Shown: one piece after another, positions 16,174-23,283 of the stretch
Numbering within the stretch: position 1 is the stretch's first letter
How the letters are laid out: each line of letters opens with the position of its first letter
From: an uncultured Eubacteriales bacterium
Lineage (GTDB): Bacteria; Bacillota; Clostridia; Oscillospirales; CAG-272
Assembly (NCBI GenBank): GCA_910586545.1
Contig: CAJUIQ010000014.1
Location: 1 to 43,260, forward strand
Direction: 5' to 3'
Length of the DNA: 43,260 nucleotides
The notes under the pieces: generated by a model
What the model saw: only the letters and a program-made list of their open reading frames with translations
What the model was told of the DNA's origin: nothing
Database searches by the model: none
Made by a program: the position numbers and the translations under genes

Positions 16174-16527
16174 TCAATCATTATTCTTTTTTTGTTCTAA
16201 TACCGCTGCAATAAAATGCTCGGTCATTCCTTTATAGTGATTAAAGGTTGCTGTGTCTAATTGCCTTATTTGTTCATCGATAATATAAATATCTTTATCA
16301 GATATCTCTCCGGTCATCAAATAATCACAACTAATTCCATAAGCAGTACAAAGGTTAAGCATACTATAAGGTGACAAAAAGCTTTTACCCAACTCAGCGT
16401 CGGAAATGGCTTGCTGCGTCACATTTGCTATTTCAGCAGCCTCCTCTTGTGTTAACCCTTTGGTTTTCCGCGCCTCAAAATACCGCTGTCCCATTTCTTT
16501 TAATAATTGCTTTTTCTCTATAGCCAT
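16174..16527 (-). CDS. XRE family regulator (117 aa)
   Basis: Residues 12-65 form a Cro/CI helix-turn-helix (RYFEARKTKGLTQEEAAEI, then VTQQAISDAELGKSFLS and YGISCDYLMTG). The C-terminal half is helical and charged, with no enzymatic domain. ATG at 16527 is preferred because AAGGGG precedes it by 10 nt; the longer frame to 16575 lacks a site. The DNA-binding domain differs from those of the neighbouring regulators. It lies last in a minus-strand run of four regulators with short gaps, so it is probably cotranscribed. The target is unknown; such proteins usually repress nearby or prophage/ICE genes. Confidence 0.8.
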   Translation of the reverse strand: MAIEKKQLLKEMGQRYFEARKTKGLTQEEAAEIANVTQQAISDAELGKSFLSPYSMLNLCTAYGISCDYLMTGEISDKDIYIIDEQIRQLDTATFNHYKGMTEHFIAAVLEQKKNND

Positions 16528-16601
16528 TATCGCTGATCCCCTTATTATAGAACAAATACGAGCGAAACCATCCATATTCCATATCTACTCTGACTATGGA
16601 T

Positions 16602-16961
16602 TTATTTGTGTTCTTTTTTAGACGCCTGGTATTTTTTAAAAGACAGAATCAAATTGCCAATTGCTTCTTTTTCATCTTCCGTCAAACGTATAAAATCATC
16701 TATCGTTACACAGCCGGAATTTGTCGTTAGCTTTTGCTTCAATTTCTCTATTGAAATTCTAATATTTGTACGTCCAAGTAAATAATCAATATTCACATTG
16801 AAGAAATCCGCCAACTGAGCAAGCATAACTAACGGCGGCTGTTGATTGCCGCTCTCATATTCAGAAATTGAGGATTGGCTAATATGCATTTCTGAGGCTA
16901 AATCTGACTGTGACAAATTTTTATTTTCCCTAAGTTCTTTTATTCGTTCCGCAAGAAACAT
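16602..16961 (-). CDS. XRE family regulator, copy A of a duplicated pair (119 aa)
   Basis: The N-terminal helix-turn-helix (IKELRENKNLSQSDLASEM, then SQSSISEYESGNQQPP) is followed by a LADFFNVNIDYLLGRTN helix and a C-terminal tail. It matches the 17824-18183 protein at 111 of 119 residues, and the DNA around the stop codon is also near-identical, so the pair arose by recent duplication. ATG at 16961 is chosen to match the paralogue; its ribosome binding site is weak. A GTG at 16988 directly after the previous stop is less likely. Confidence 0.82.
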   Translation of the reverse strand: MFLAERIKELRENKNLSQSDLASEMHISQSSISEYESGNQQPPLVMLAQLADFFNVNIDYLLGRTNIRISIEKLKQKLTTNSGCVTIDDFIRLTEDEKEAIGNLILSFKKYQASKKEHK

Positions 16962-16988
16962 ATTGCTACCTATATTATAATTGGTCAC

Positions 16989-17321
16989 TTATTTTTCTTT
17001 GTTAGACAAAAAATCATTTATTTTGTCTAGAATTTCTGAAATGAGAGAAAGTTGTTCGCTGCTCAAATTGATAAGCCTGTCCGAAAGTTCAGAAACAGCT
17101 TTCATGTCTGCAATCTCAATTTCGTCTTTCAACAAATAATTAGGAGACACATTTAAAACCTCGCACAACTTACAAAAGGTTTCTAAACTTCCCGCTAAAG
17201 TTCCTTGTTCAATTCTTTTAATTGTATCAACAGATAATCCCATCCGTTCCGCTAATTCTGGCTGTGATAATCCTTTTTTTATTCTCGCAAGTTTTACGTT
17301 TTTTCCCAAATTTGTAATCAT
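16989..17321 (-). CDS. XRE family regulator (110 aa)
   Basis: A helix-turn-helix covers residues 5-60 (VKLARIKKGLSQPELAERM, then SVDTIKRIEQGTLAGS and LNVSPNYLLKDE). A second helical part contains LINLSSEQLSLISEILDKI, a likely dimer helix. ATG at 17321 has AGAGG upstream. It is 38 nt from the preceding regulator and about 28 nt before the next, so it is within one transcription unit. Nothing in it indicates a ligand or enzyme activity, and its target is unknown. Confidence 0.82.
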   Translation of the reverse strand: MITNLGKNVKLARIKKGLSQPELAERMGLSVDTIKRIEQGTLAGSLETFCKLCEVLNVSPNYLLKDEIEIADMKAVSELSDRLINLSSEQLSLISEILDKINDFLSNKEK

Positions 17322-17359
17322 TATTTTTCCTCTTTTTTACGTGAGAATAAACGGTAAAT

Positions 17360-17671
17360 TTAAGAATTATACAATTTTTCGCAAAACTCAATAATAGCTT
17401 TGGAAGTGCTTTTTGGTAGCGTTCTATAATATTTTAGTAATATCTTTTCATCTTGTGTTAAATACGCAATATTATCATCTATATTAAAAAATTCCGCCAT
17501 CGTCATATTCATGCTGCCCACTAACATTTCTAATGTTTCAACCGTTGCATTTTTTGTACCTCTTTCAAGATTTCGAATATGACTTTCTGAAACATCACTG
17601 TCTTTGGACAATCTATAAATACTTATATTTTTACTTTCCCGTACTTGTCTTAACCGCTTGCCAACATCCAC
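17360..17671 (-). CDS. XRE family regulator (103 aa)
   Basis: The helix-turn-helix is at residues 4-60 (LRQVRESKNISIYRLSKDS, then VSESHIRNLERGTKNAT). The short C-terminus, KYYRTLPKSTSKAIIEFCEK, is the part echoed by the remnant at 16106-16173. GTG at 17671 is the start, with GGGGGG six nt upstream. A promoter at 17695-17723 makes it the likely first gene of the four-regulator run 17671-16174. Confidence 0.82.
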   Translation of the reverse strand: MDVGKRLRQVRESKNISIYRLSKDSDVSESHIRNLERGTKNATVETLEMLVGSMNMTMAEFFNIDDNIAYLTQDEKILLKYYRTLPKSTSKAIIEFCEKLYNS

Positions 17672-17694
17672 ATGTATCCCCCCTATCTCGATTT

Positions 17695-17723
17695 ATTGTA
17701 ATATGATTCCACATTTTTGATAA
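17695..17723 (-). promoter_or_regulatory. Possible promoter of the four-XRE run
   Basis: Minus-strand TTATCA (17723-17718), 17 bp, TACAAT (17700-17695). The -35 box is a weaker match. Confidence 0.4.
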
Positions 17724-17736
17724 GGCATTTATAGGA

Positions 17737-17765
17737 TTGACTTTTCAATACTATAGTGTTAAAAT
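17737..17765 (+). promoter_or_regulatory. Possible plus-strand promoter inside the XRE island
   Basis: TTGACT (17737-17742), 17 bp, TAAAAT (17760-17765), pointing into the 3' end of the 17824-18183 gene. No convincing plus-strand gene follows; a hairpin with a T-run begins about 25 nt downstream. Confidence 0.4.
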
Positions 17766-17790
17766 TATATTTGTATTTTTATAATCTATT

Positions 17791-17825
17791 AAAAAAACTG
17801 TTAAACTCGAAAAGTTTAACAGTTT
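17791..17825 (-). terminator. Terminator of the XRE gene at 17824
   Basis: On the minus strand AAACTGTTAAACT and its complement form a 13-bp stem followed by a T-run. It overlaps the stop codon and can act in both directions. Confidence 0.8.
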
Positions 17826-18183
17826 ATTTGTGTTCTTTTTTAGATGCCTGGTATTTTTTAAAAGACAAAATCAAATTTCCTACCGCTTCCTTTTCGTCAT
17901 CCTGTAAGCAGATAAAATCATCTATGGTTACGCACCCGGAATTTGTAGTTAATTTTTGTTTCAGTCCTTCTATAGAAACTCTGATATTTGTACGCCCAAG
18001 TAAATAATCAATATTTACATTAAAAAAATCCGCCAACTGAATAAGCATTGCCAATGGTGGCTGTTGATTGCCGCTCTCATATTCAGAAATAGAGGATTGG
18101 CTAATATGCATTTCTGAGGCTAAATCTGACTGTGATAAATTTTTGTTTTCTCTAAGTTCTTTTATTCGTTCTGCAAGAAACAT
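17824..18183 (-). CDS. XRE family regulator, copy B of a duplicated pair (119 aa)
   Basis: This is a near-identical copy of the 16602-16961 protein (8 differences in 119 residues), with the same helix-turn-helix and C-terminal tail. Two differences (KLKQ/GLKQ and FIRLTED/FICLQDD) are in the C-terminal half, and the DNA-recognition region is unchanged, so both copies should bind the same site. It has its own terminator and is separated from the other four genes. The start has GGGGTG upstream. It is divergent from the lipoprotein gene at 18352 across a region with a perfect inverted repeat. Confidence 0.83.
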   Translation of the reverse strand: MFLAERIKELRENKNLSQSDLASEMHISQSSISEYESGNQQPPLAMLIQLADFFNVNIDYLLGRTNIRVSIEGLKQKLTTNSGCVTIDDFICLQDDEKEAVGNLILSFKKYQASKKEHK

Positions 18184-18275
18184 CTAATCACCCCATTTTT
18201 ATATAAAGATAGCATTTATTTTCATACAAATGTGATTTTATTAGTATTGGGTTTAATTTTTAAGTAAATACGCCT

Positions 18276-18300
18276 TTTATATTACTTTTAGTAATATAAA
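18276..18300. promoter_or_regulatory. Perfect inverted repeat, candidate operator
   Basis: TTTATATTAC and its reverse complement are separated by 5 nt (TTTTA), between the divergent XRE gene (start 18183) and lipoprotein gene (start 18352). The size and symmetry suit a dimeric helix-turn-helix protein. Binding is inferred. Confidence 0.5.
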
Positions 18301-18351
18301 TTGACAATTTTAATCTTTTTTATTCTCAAAAACAATAGCGAGGTGCTAACA

Positions 18352-19458
18352 ATGCAACGATACCACACCAGATCGCGCATTCTCACCATCTTTCTGCTGC
18401 TGTGTATTCTTCTGTTTTCATCCTGCAGCGACACAATACCGGCAGGAGACCTACAAATCTCCTATCTGGACGTAGGTCAGGGAGACTGCTCCTTCCTGCT
18501 TTTGCCGGACGGGAAAACAGTCCTGATTGACGCGGGTAATTCGGAAAACGGCCAGGAAATCATTCAATATATTCGGGACACTGGGACAGATACGCTGGAC
18601 TACGTAATTGCCACCCATCCCCATGCGGATCATATTGGCGGCATGGCGGAAGTAATCCAGGCGTTTGACGTAAAAAACGTATATATGCCAAAAAAGTCCC
18701 ACACAAGCGGGACCTTTGAAAAGCTGCTGGATACAATAGAGGCAAAGGGGCTTACAATTGAGACCGCTCGAGCTGGGAAAGTCCTTTTTGATACAGACGG
18801 CTTGCGAGCAGAATTTCTGGCTCCCATAGATGATAACCATTCAAACCTCAACAACGCTTCGGCGGTTCTTCTGCTTACGTACCATAACAATCGTTTTCTA
18901 TTTATGGGAGATGCGGAGAAAGAAGTAGAAAACAAAATATTGGAGAGCGGCGCCGATATCTTTGCCGATGTTTTGAAGACGGGACATCATGGAAGCGATA
19001 CATCTTCTACCCGCCCATTTCTGGAGGCGGTAACCCCTTCCATTGGAATCATCAGCGTGGGAGAAAACAACAGTTATGGGCATCCCGATCCGCTCACACT
19101 GGCGACGTTAGAGGATATGGGAGTAAAAGTTTGGCGCACAGATGAAAAAGGAACCATCGTTGTAACCAGCGATGGAAAAAATATTACGGTACGCAATACA
19201 GACTTGCCGCCAAAGCAGAACGCGCCGCCCACCGATACGCCTACAGAAGCAGAGAAAACACTGCCGCTGGAGGATGATACAACTCCCCCCATCCAGGAGA
19301 ATCCCCAAAGCGTCACCGTTTACATTACAAAGAGTGGCGAGAAATATCATCGTGACGGATGCCGCTTTTTGAAAAACAGCAGGACACCGGTATTGCTGGA
19401 GGAACTGGACACAGAGCTATACACGCCGTGCGCAGTCTGCAATCCGCCTACAAAATGA
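18352..19458 (+). CDS. ComEC/Rec2-like metallo-beta-lactamase lipoprotein
   Basis: A signal peptide ends in a lipobox (LFSSC, Cys 25), so the 368-aa protein is anchored outside the membrane. The metallo-beta-lactamase fold follows: YLDVGQGDCSFLLLPDGK, metal-binding THPHADH near residue 95, later FMGDAEKE, LKTGHHGSD and SYGHP. This matches the hydrolase domain that is the C-terminal part of competence protein ComEC, where it is thought to degrade DNA. After a Pro/Thr/Glu-rich linker (about residues 285-325) comes a small Cys domain (YHRDGCRFLKN and CAVCNPP). ATG at 18352 follows GAGGTG. A DUF3006 gene is next, a common partner. Confidence 0.88.
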   Translation: MQRYHTRSRILTIFLLLCILLFSSCSDTIPAGDLQISYLDVGQGDCSFLLLPDGKTVLIDAGNSENGQEIIQYIRDTGTDTLDYVIATHPHADHIGGMAEVIQAFDVKNVYMPKKSHTSGTFEKLLDTIEAKGLTIETARAGKVLFDTDGLRAEFLAPIDDNHSNLNNASAVLLLTYHNNRFLFMGDAEKEVENKILESGADIFADVLKTGHHGSDTSSTRPFLEAVTPSIGIISVGENNSYGHPDPLTLATLEDMGVKVWRTDEKGTIVVTSDGKNITVRNTDLPPKQNAPPTDTPTEAEKTLPLEDDTTPPIQENPQSVTVYITKSGEKYHRDGCRFLKNSRTPVLLEELDTELYTPCAVCNPPTK

Positions 19459-19471
19459 GAAAGGACTATAT

Positions 19472-19669
19472 ATGAAAATAACAATCGATAGAATAGAAAA
19501 CGATGTAATAGCAATCGAACTCCCAGACGGAAAAATGATAGATATCCCCTGCCATCTGTTTCCCGATGCAGCAGAAGGAGACGTTTATTCTATAGAAAAA
19601 GACAGCGCCGCTGGAGATTCCAGGCGCTGCCGTGTTGAAGACAAAATGCGTCGCTTATTTAAGGACTGA
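19472..19669 (+). CDS. DUF3006 family small protein
   Basis: The 65-aa acidic/basic protein begins MKITIDRIENDVIAIELPDG, a short beta-rich pattern typical of DUF3006. It starts 13 nt after the lipoprotein gene with an AGAAAGGA site, so the two form one transcript. DUF3006 genes often follow ComEC-like metallo-beta-lactamase genes. The function is not known. No signal peptide is visible, so it would stay in the cytoplasm. Confidence 0.75.
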   Translation: MKITIDRIENDVIAIELPDGKMIDIPCHLFPDAAEGDVYSIEKDSAAGDSRRCRVEDKMRRLFKD

Positions 19670-19677
19670 CAACTAAA

Positions 19678-19711
19678 AAGGGTGCGCTTTTCAAAAGAAA
19701 AGCGCACCCTT
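19678..19711 (+). terminator. Bidirectional terminator
   Basis: AAGGGTGCGCTTTTC and its complement around AAAA, with A-rich and T-rich sides. It separates the lipoprotein operon from the converging sugar locus. Confidence 0.85.
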
Positions 19712-19727
19712 AAAATTATTCTTTATA

Positions 19728-20696
19728 TTATGCCCAGGAAATCGAGGTGGGCAGCGGTTCAAACATAAGCGTATCTTTCAAAAATTCTACAGCCTTTGTA
19801 AGTCCTTCATCCAAGCTCATGAGACTATCCTCATGCTCAATGGAAATCGCTCCATCATATCCTACAAGGCGAAGATTGCTGATCACATCTCTCCACCACT
19901 GCGCGTCATGACCATAGCCAACCGCTCTGAACGACCAGGAACGATCCTTTACATGAATGTAATGTTTTGTATCCAACACGCCGGTTCTGCCGGTATTGAT
20001 GGGATCCACCTTGGTATCCTTTGCATGGAAATGATAGATAGCATCTCCCAGATAGCGAATCGCAGCCACAGGATCCACTCCCTGCCAGATCAGATGAGAC
20101 GGGTCAAAGTTTGCCCCAATCACCGGGCCCACTGCCTCCCGCAAGCGCATAAGTGTCTCCGGATTATATACGCAGAATCCGGGATGCATTTCAAGCGCAA
20201 TCTTAGTCACCCCATGGCTCTGCGCAAAAGCGCTCATTTCTTTCCAATATGGAATCAGCACTTCATTCCACTGATATTCCAGCACATCCAGAAAATCGCC
20301 GGGCCAGGGACAAGTTACCCAGTTGGGCCGTTTGTCCTCCGGACTGCCGCCGGGGCAACCAGAAAAGGTTACTATGGTATCGCATCCAACTTTTTCTGCT
20401 AAGAGCACAGCTTCCCGGAAGTCCCGGTCAAAGTTTGCAGCTGTCTCTTTATCGGGATGAACCGGATTGCCATGGCAGGCAAGAGCCGCCAACTCAATAT
20501 CGTATTTTTTGAATGTATCCTTCCACTCCTGAAGCTTTTTTTCATCTGCCAGAAGCTGTGCCGGATTGCACTGCGCTTTGCCAGGGAATCCGCCGGCGCC
20601 AATCTCCACCGCCTGCACACCCAGAGGCTTCAGCTTTGCCAGTGTTTCATCCAGAGTAAGATCCCAGTACAGATTTGCCAATACACATAATTTCAT
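19728..20696 (-). CDS. Sugar phosphate isomerase/epimerase family protein (TIM barrel)
   Basis: The 322-aa protein belongs to the AP-endonuclease-2/xylose isomerase-like barrel family. Metal-ligand motifs are recognisable: GVQAVEIGAGG near residue 28, ACHGNP near residue 70, IALEMHPGF near residue 160, ANFDPSHL near 195, IYHFHAKDT near 222 and ISIEHED near 284. ATG at 20696 follows GGAAGG by 8 nt; the frame to 20756 has no site. It is the last gene of the locus, 72 nt after the oxidoreductase. This pair is common in pathways for unusual sugars, and the exact substrate is unknown. Confidence 0.9.
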   Translation of the reverse strand: MKLCVLANLYWDLTLDETLAKLKPLGVQAVEIGAGGFPGKAQCNPAQLLADEKKLQEWKDTFKKYDIELAALACHGNPVHPDKETAANFDRDFREAVLLAEKVGCDTIVTFSGCPGGSPEDKRPNWVTCPWPGDFLDVLEYQWNEVLIPYWKEMSAFAQSHGVTKIALEMHPGFCVYNPETLMRLREAVGPVIGANFDPSHLIWQGVDPVAAIRYLGDAIYHFHAKDTKVDPINTGRTGVLDTKHYIHVKDRSWSFRAVGYGHDAQWWRDVISNLRLVGYDGAISIEHEDSLMSLDEGLTKAVEFLKDTLMFEPLPTSISWA

Positions 20697-20768
20697 ATGA
20701 TATACCTTCCGTTTTCCTATAACGATGCTGCGCGTACCATACACGCATGTAAACAAAGCTGTAGTTTA

Positions 20769-21869
20769 TTATTTATTCAGGAATACAATGTCGCCAGTCT
20801 TTGCAGACTCGTAAATGCCTTCCAGAATCTGGGTCACACAGTATGCCTGCTCCGGCAGAACGCAGGGATCCTTATCATCGATAATGGAATGAATCCACTG
20901 ATAAGCTTCCCGCTCCGCATCGGAACCGCCGCCGTTTCCGCTGTAATATGCAACTGCGCCTACGTTCAAATCAATGTTTTTAACAACCTGCCGGTTACCT
21001 TCTACAGAGTTGAACCGCAGTCCGTCCAGCATATCGGCTCCACCCTTTGTACCACAAATCAATGTCTGCGCTTCACGTACTTCCAAAGTATTCAGCGCCC
21101 ATGCAGATTCTAGACTGATAGTAGCGCCGTTTTCCATCACAATAAAGCCGAACGCAGAATCTTCTACGGTAAATTCATTGGGATCCCAGTCGCCGCACGC
21201 GTTGCCGGTCTGTGTCTGATAGCGAAATTTATGATAGGAAGTTCCTACACAATACTTAGGCTTATAGTTATCCATAGTCCACAGAGTAAGGTCGAGAGCA
21301 TGGGTTCCAATATCGATCAGAGGGCCGCCGCCCTGCTCATACTCGTTCAGAAAAACGCCCCATGTAGGTACAAATCTGCGGCGAACCGCAAAGGCTTTCG
21401 CATAGTAAATATCGCCAAATTCGCCTCGAACTGCTGCTTCCTTCAAATACTGAGAATCATTTCTCTGACGGTTCTGATAACCAATCGTGAGCTTCTTTCC
21501 AGTACGCTTTGCAGCGTCAATCATCTTCATAGCTTCCACAGAGTTAATCGCCATGGGCTTTTCACACATAACATGCTTGCCGGCTTCCAAAGCGTCTACT
21601 GTGATGTAGCTGTGCGAACGGTTAGGGGTACAAACATGCACAACGTCAATGGAGGCATCCTCCAGCAACTTTTTGTAGTCGGTGTATACCTTTGCGTCCT
21701 TCGTGCCGTATTTTGCTTTTGCTGCCTCTGCGCGAGACTCTTCCAAATCGCAGAATGCAACCATTTCTACTTCGGGAACAAATTTAAGACCGGGCATATG
21801 TTTGCCGTTTGCAATACCGCCGCAGCCGATGATTCCTACCCGTACTTTATCATTTGCCATTGTAGCCAT
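20769..21869 (-). CDS. Gfo/Idh/MocA family oxidoreductase
   Basis: This family uses NAD(P)(H) to oxidise or reduce sugars and inositols. In the 366-aa protein the Rossmann motif GIIGCGGIANGKH lies near residue 12 and CEKPMAINSVEA near residue 100, with the conserved Lys of EKP. GGGPLIDIGTHALDL near residue 180 carries the usual catalytic His region. There is no signal peptide. ATG at 21869 has GGAGGAAG upstream. A promoter (21912-21940) suggests it can be expressed apart from the sialidase-like gene. The partner isomerase follows, consistent with a ketosugar intermediate passed between them, which is inferred. Confidence 0.92.
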   Translation of the reverse strand: MATMANDKVRVGIIGCGGIANGKHMPGLKFVPEVEMVAFCDLEESRAEAAKAKYGTKDAKVYTDYKKLLEDASIDVVHVCTPNRSHSYITVDALEAGKHVMCEKPMAINSVEAMKMIDAAKRTGKKLTIGYQNRQRNDSQYLKEAAVRGEFGDIYYAKAFAVRRRFVPTWGVFLNEYEQGGGPLIDIGTHALDLTLWTMDNYKPKYCVGTSYHKFRYQTQTGNACGDWDPNEFTVEDSAFGFIVMENGATISLESAWALNTLEVREAQTLICGTKGGADMLDGLRFNSVEGNRQVVKNIDLNVGAVAYYSGNGGGSDAEREAYQWIHSIIDDKDPCVLPEQAYCVTQILEGIYESAKTGDIVFLNK

Positions 21870-21911
21870 TCGTTCTTCCTCCGAACTCTTGTTAGTTTAA
21901 GTACTTGTTCC

Positions 21912-21940
21912 ATTTTAATGAAATCATTTTGGGATTGCAA
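21912..21940 (-). promoter_or_regulatory. Promoter of the oxidoreductase-isomerase pair
   Basis: Minus-strand TTGCAA (21940-21935), 17 bp, TAAAAT (21917-21912). Confidence 0.5.
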
Positions 21941-22035
21941 GGGCTATCAAATAAAATGTGTGGTCATTTTTGAATATCGTGCTTTTGCACATATTTTATT
22001 CTTTTTTTTGTTCAAATTGCCCACGCAATTATGAA

Positions 22036-22064
22036 ATCGGGATTCTGTAAAACAGAATCCCGAT
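22036..22064 (-). terminator. 13-bp hairpin after the sialidase-like gene
   Basis: ATCGGGATTCTGT and its complement with a 3-nt loop, right after the stop codon. The U-tract is poor, so termination may be partial. Confidence 0.6.
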
Positions 22065-22069
22065 GGATA

Positions 22070-23212
22070 TTATTTACCGTTCAGTCTCCACTTTGTATAC
22101 AAAACGCTTGTATGCCAATCACCAGGCCAGCACTGATAATATACCGTCAGAATAGATCCGTCAGACAATTCCACAGAAGCAGGATATCCCATATCCAGCT
22201 GCCCGTCAACTTCATCATTGAGACAATAATCCTCCGTCCAGGTTTCCCCGTTGTCATAGCTGACGCAGGCTCGCTCGCTTCTATCTTCAGGATTACGATC
22301 CTTTTTAAAGCCCTCTCCTCTTCGACGGCCATAAGAACATATAACAGCGCCGCTAGAATGTACCATCAGATGCGGAGGCGCTCCATCCACACCTATACAA
22401 ACGGGCGTAGACCAAGTTTTACCTTTATCATCAGAATACGTTGTATATACAGTAAAGTCCGGCTGTGTTTTTCTCCCATGAATACGAATCGCTCCCAAAA
22501 GTCGGCCATTCGGCAGTTCCACGACATGCGGCTCATGCATATTGTCTACCACAATGTCCTCGCCTGCAGGAACGGTACCTGTGTGATTCCATGTATACCC
22601 ACCGTCCTTGCTCGTGTAAACCACAATAGGATTAGGCGCTTCATAATCCGGATCCATCTGCTTTCCCATATATACCAGTGTGCCATCTTTGCACACAGAC
22701 GGTCCGTGAGGTGCTGTCAGCGGAACGCGAATGGGATCGCTCCACGTCACCCCATAATCCTCTGACACCTTTACAAACGCGCCGGTTGCATTTTTCCGAT
22801 CTTCTTCAGAAAGTTCAGCCCAGCACTCCGTAAAGCCTTTTGAAATTGCCTTGTCAGGTTTAGCAAACCAATCGTAAGACTGAATACCCTCGCAGTATCC
22901 CTCATAACCAAGGGTAAACCAACTCATCAACATTTTTCCGTTGCCCATGTAAGTAAGGCCCGCGTCTCGATCGTCAAAATAAGAATCGTTGACAACAATA
23001 GGGGGACACCAGGTTTTTCCCTCGTCCCGGCTGATCCACATACAGTTTTTACCCGTAGGATCTACATGGGACATCCGCATAGAAGACGCCGCTGCATACA
23101 GAACGCCGTTTTCGTCCTTGCAAACAGTTGGCCAGCCATTGTATTTAAAGCATGTAGTAGGTTTCTGACGAAACACAATGCCATGCTCCGCCTCTGGTCT
23201 GAACGATTTCAT
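22070..23212 (-). CDS. Sialidase-like (neuraminidase/BNR repeat) family protein, cytoplasmic
   Basis: Five Asp-boxes of the form S/T-x-D-x-G-x-T-W define a six-bladed propeller: ISRDEGKTW near residue 60, VSEDYGVTW near 149, TSKDGGYTW near 200, YSDDKGKTW near 259 and VSYDNGETW near 318. Length is 380 aa. No signal peptide or anchor is present, so it acts inside the cell, perhaps on a small imported glycan, unlike secreted sialidases. The start has AAGGAG upstream. Family members also include non-sialidase glycosidases and lyases, so the substrate is not fixed. It sits between the kinase and oxidoreductase genes. Confidence 0.85.
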   Translation of the reverse strand: MKSFRPEAEHGIVFRQKPTTCFKYNGWPTVCKDENGVLYAAASSMRMSHVDPTGKNCMWISRDEGKTWCPPIVVNDSYFDDRDAGLTYMGNGKMLMSWFTLGYEGYCEGIQSYDWFAKPDKAISKGFTECWAELSEEDRKNATGAFVKVSEDYGVTWSDPIRVPLTAPHGPSVCKDGTLVYMGKQMDPDYEAPNPIVVYTSKDGGYTWNHTGTVPAGEDIVVDNMHEPHVVELPNGRLLGAIRIHGRKTQPDFTVYTTYSDDKGKTWSTPVCIGVDGAPPHLMVHSSGAVICSYGRRRGEGFKKDRNPEDRSERACVSYDNGETWTEDYCLNDEVDGQLDMGYPASVELSDGSILTVYYQCWPGDWHTSVLYTKWRLNGK

Positions 23213-23283
23213 ATGATATTGCTCCTTATAATTTAAGGGTCTTTGCCTCTTTTATTGAAATAACAAAAAATTGTATTGCAAGC

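Larger units (their letters stand above)
16602..18183. repeat. Direct duplication of a regulator gene (16602-16961 and 17824-18183)
   Basis: Two same-strand copies about 1.2 kb apart are strongly similar at DNA level, including some bases beyond the stop codon (the TTTGTGTTCTTTTTTAGA stretch before both). Homologous recombination between them would delete the two intervening regulators. Confidence 0.75.

Noticed and set aside
16000..18300. CRISPR array or toxin-antitoxin module in the regulator island
   Set aside because: No regular short repeats were seen, and none of the five proteins has a recognisable toxin partner next to it.
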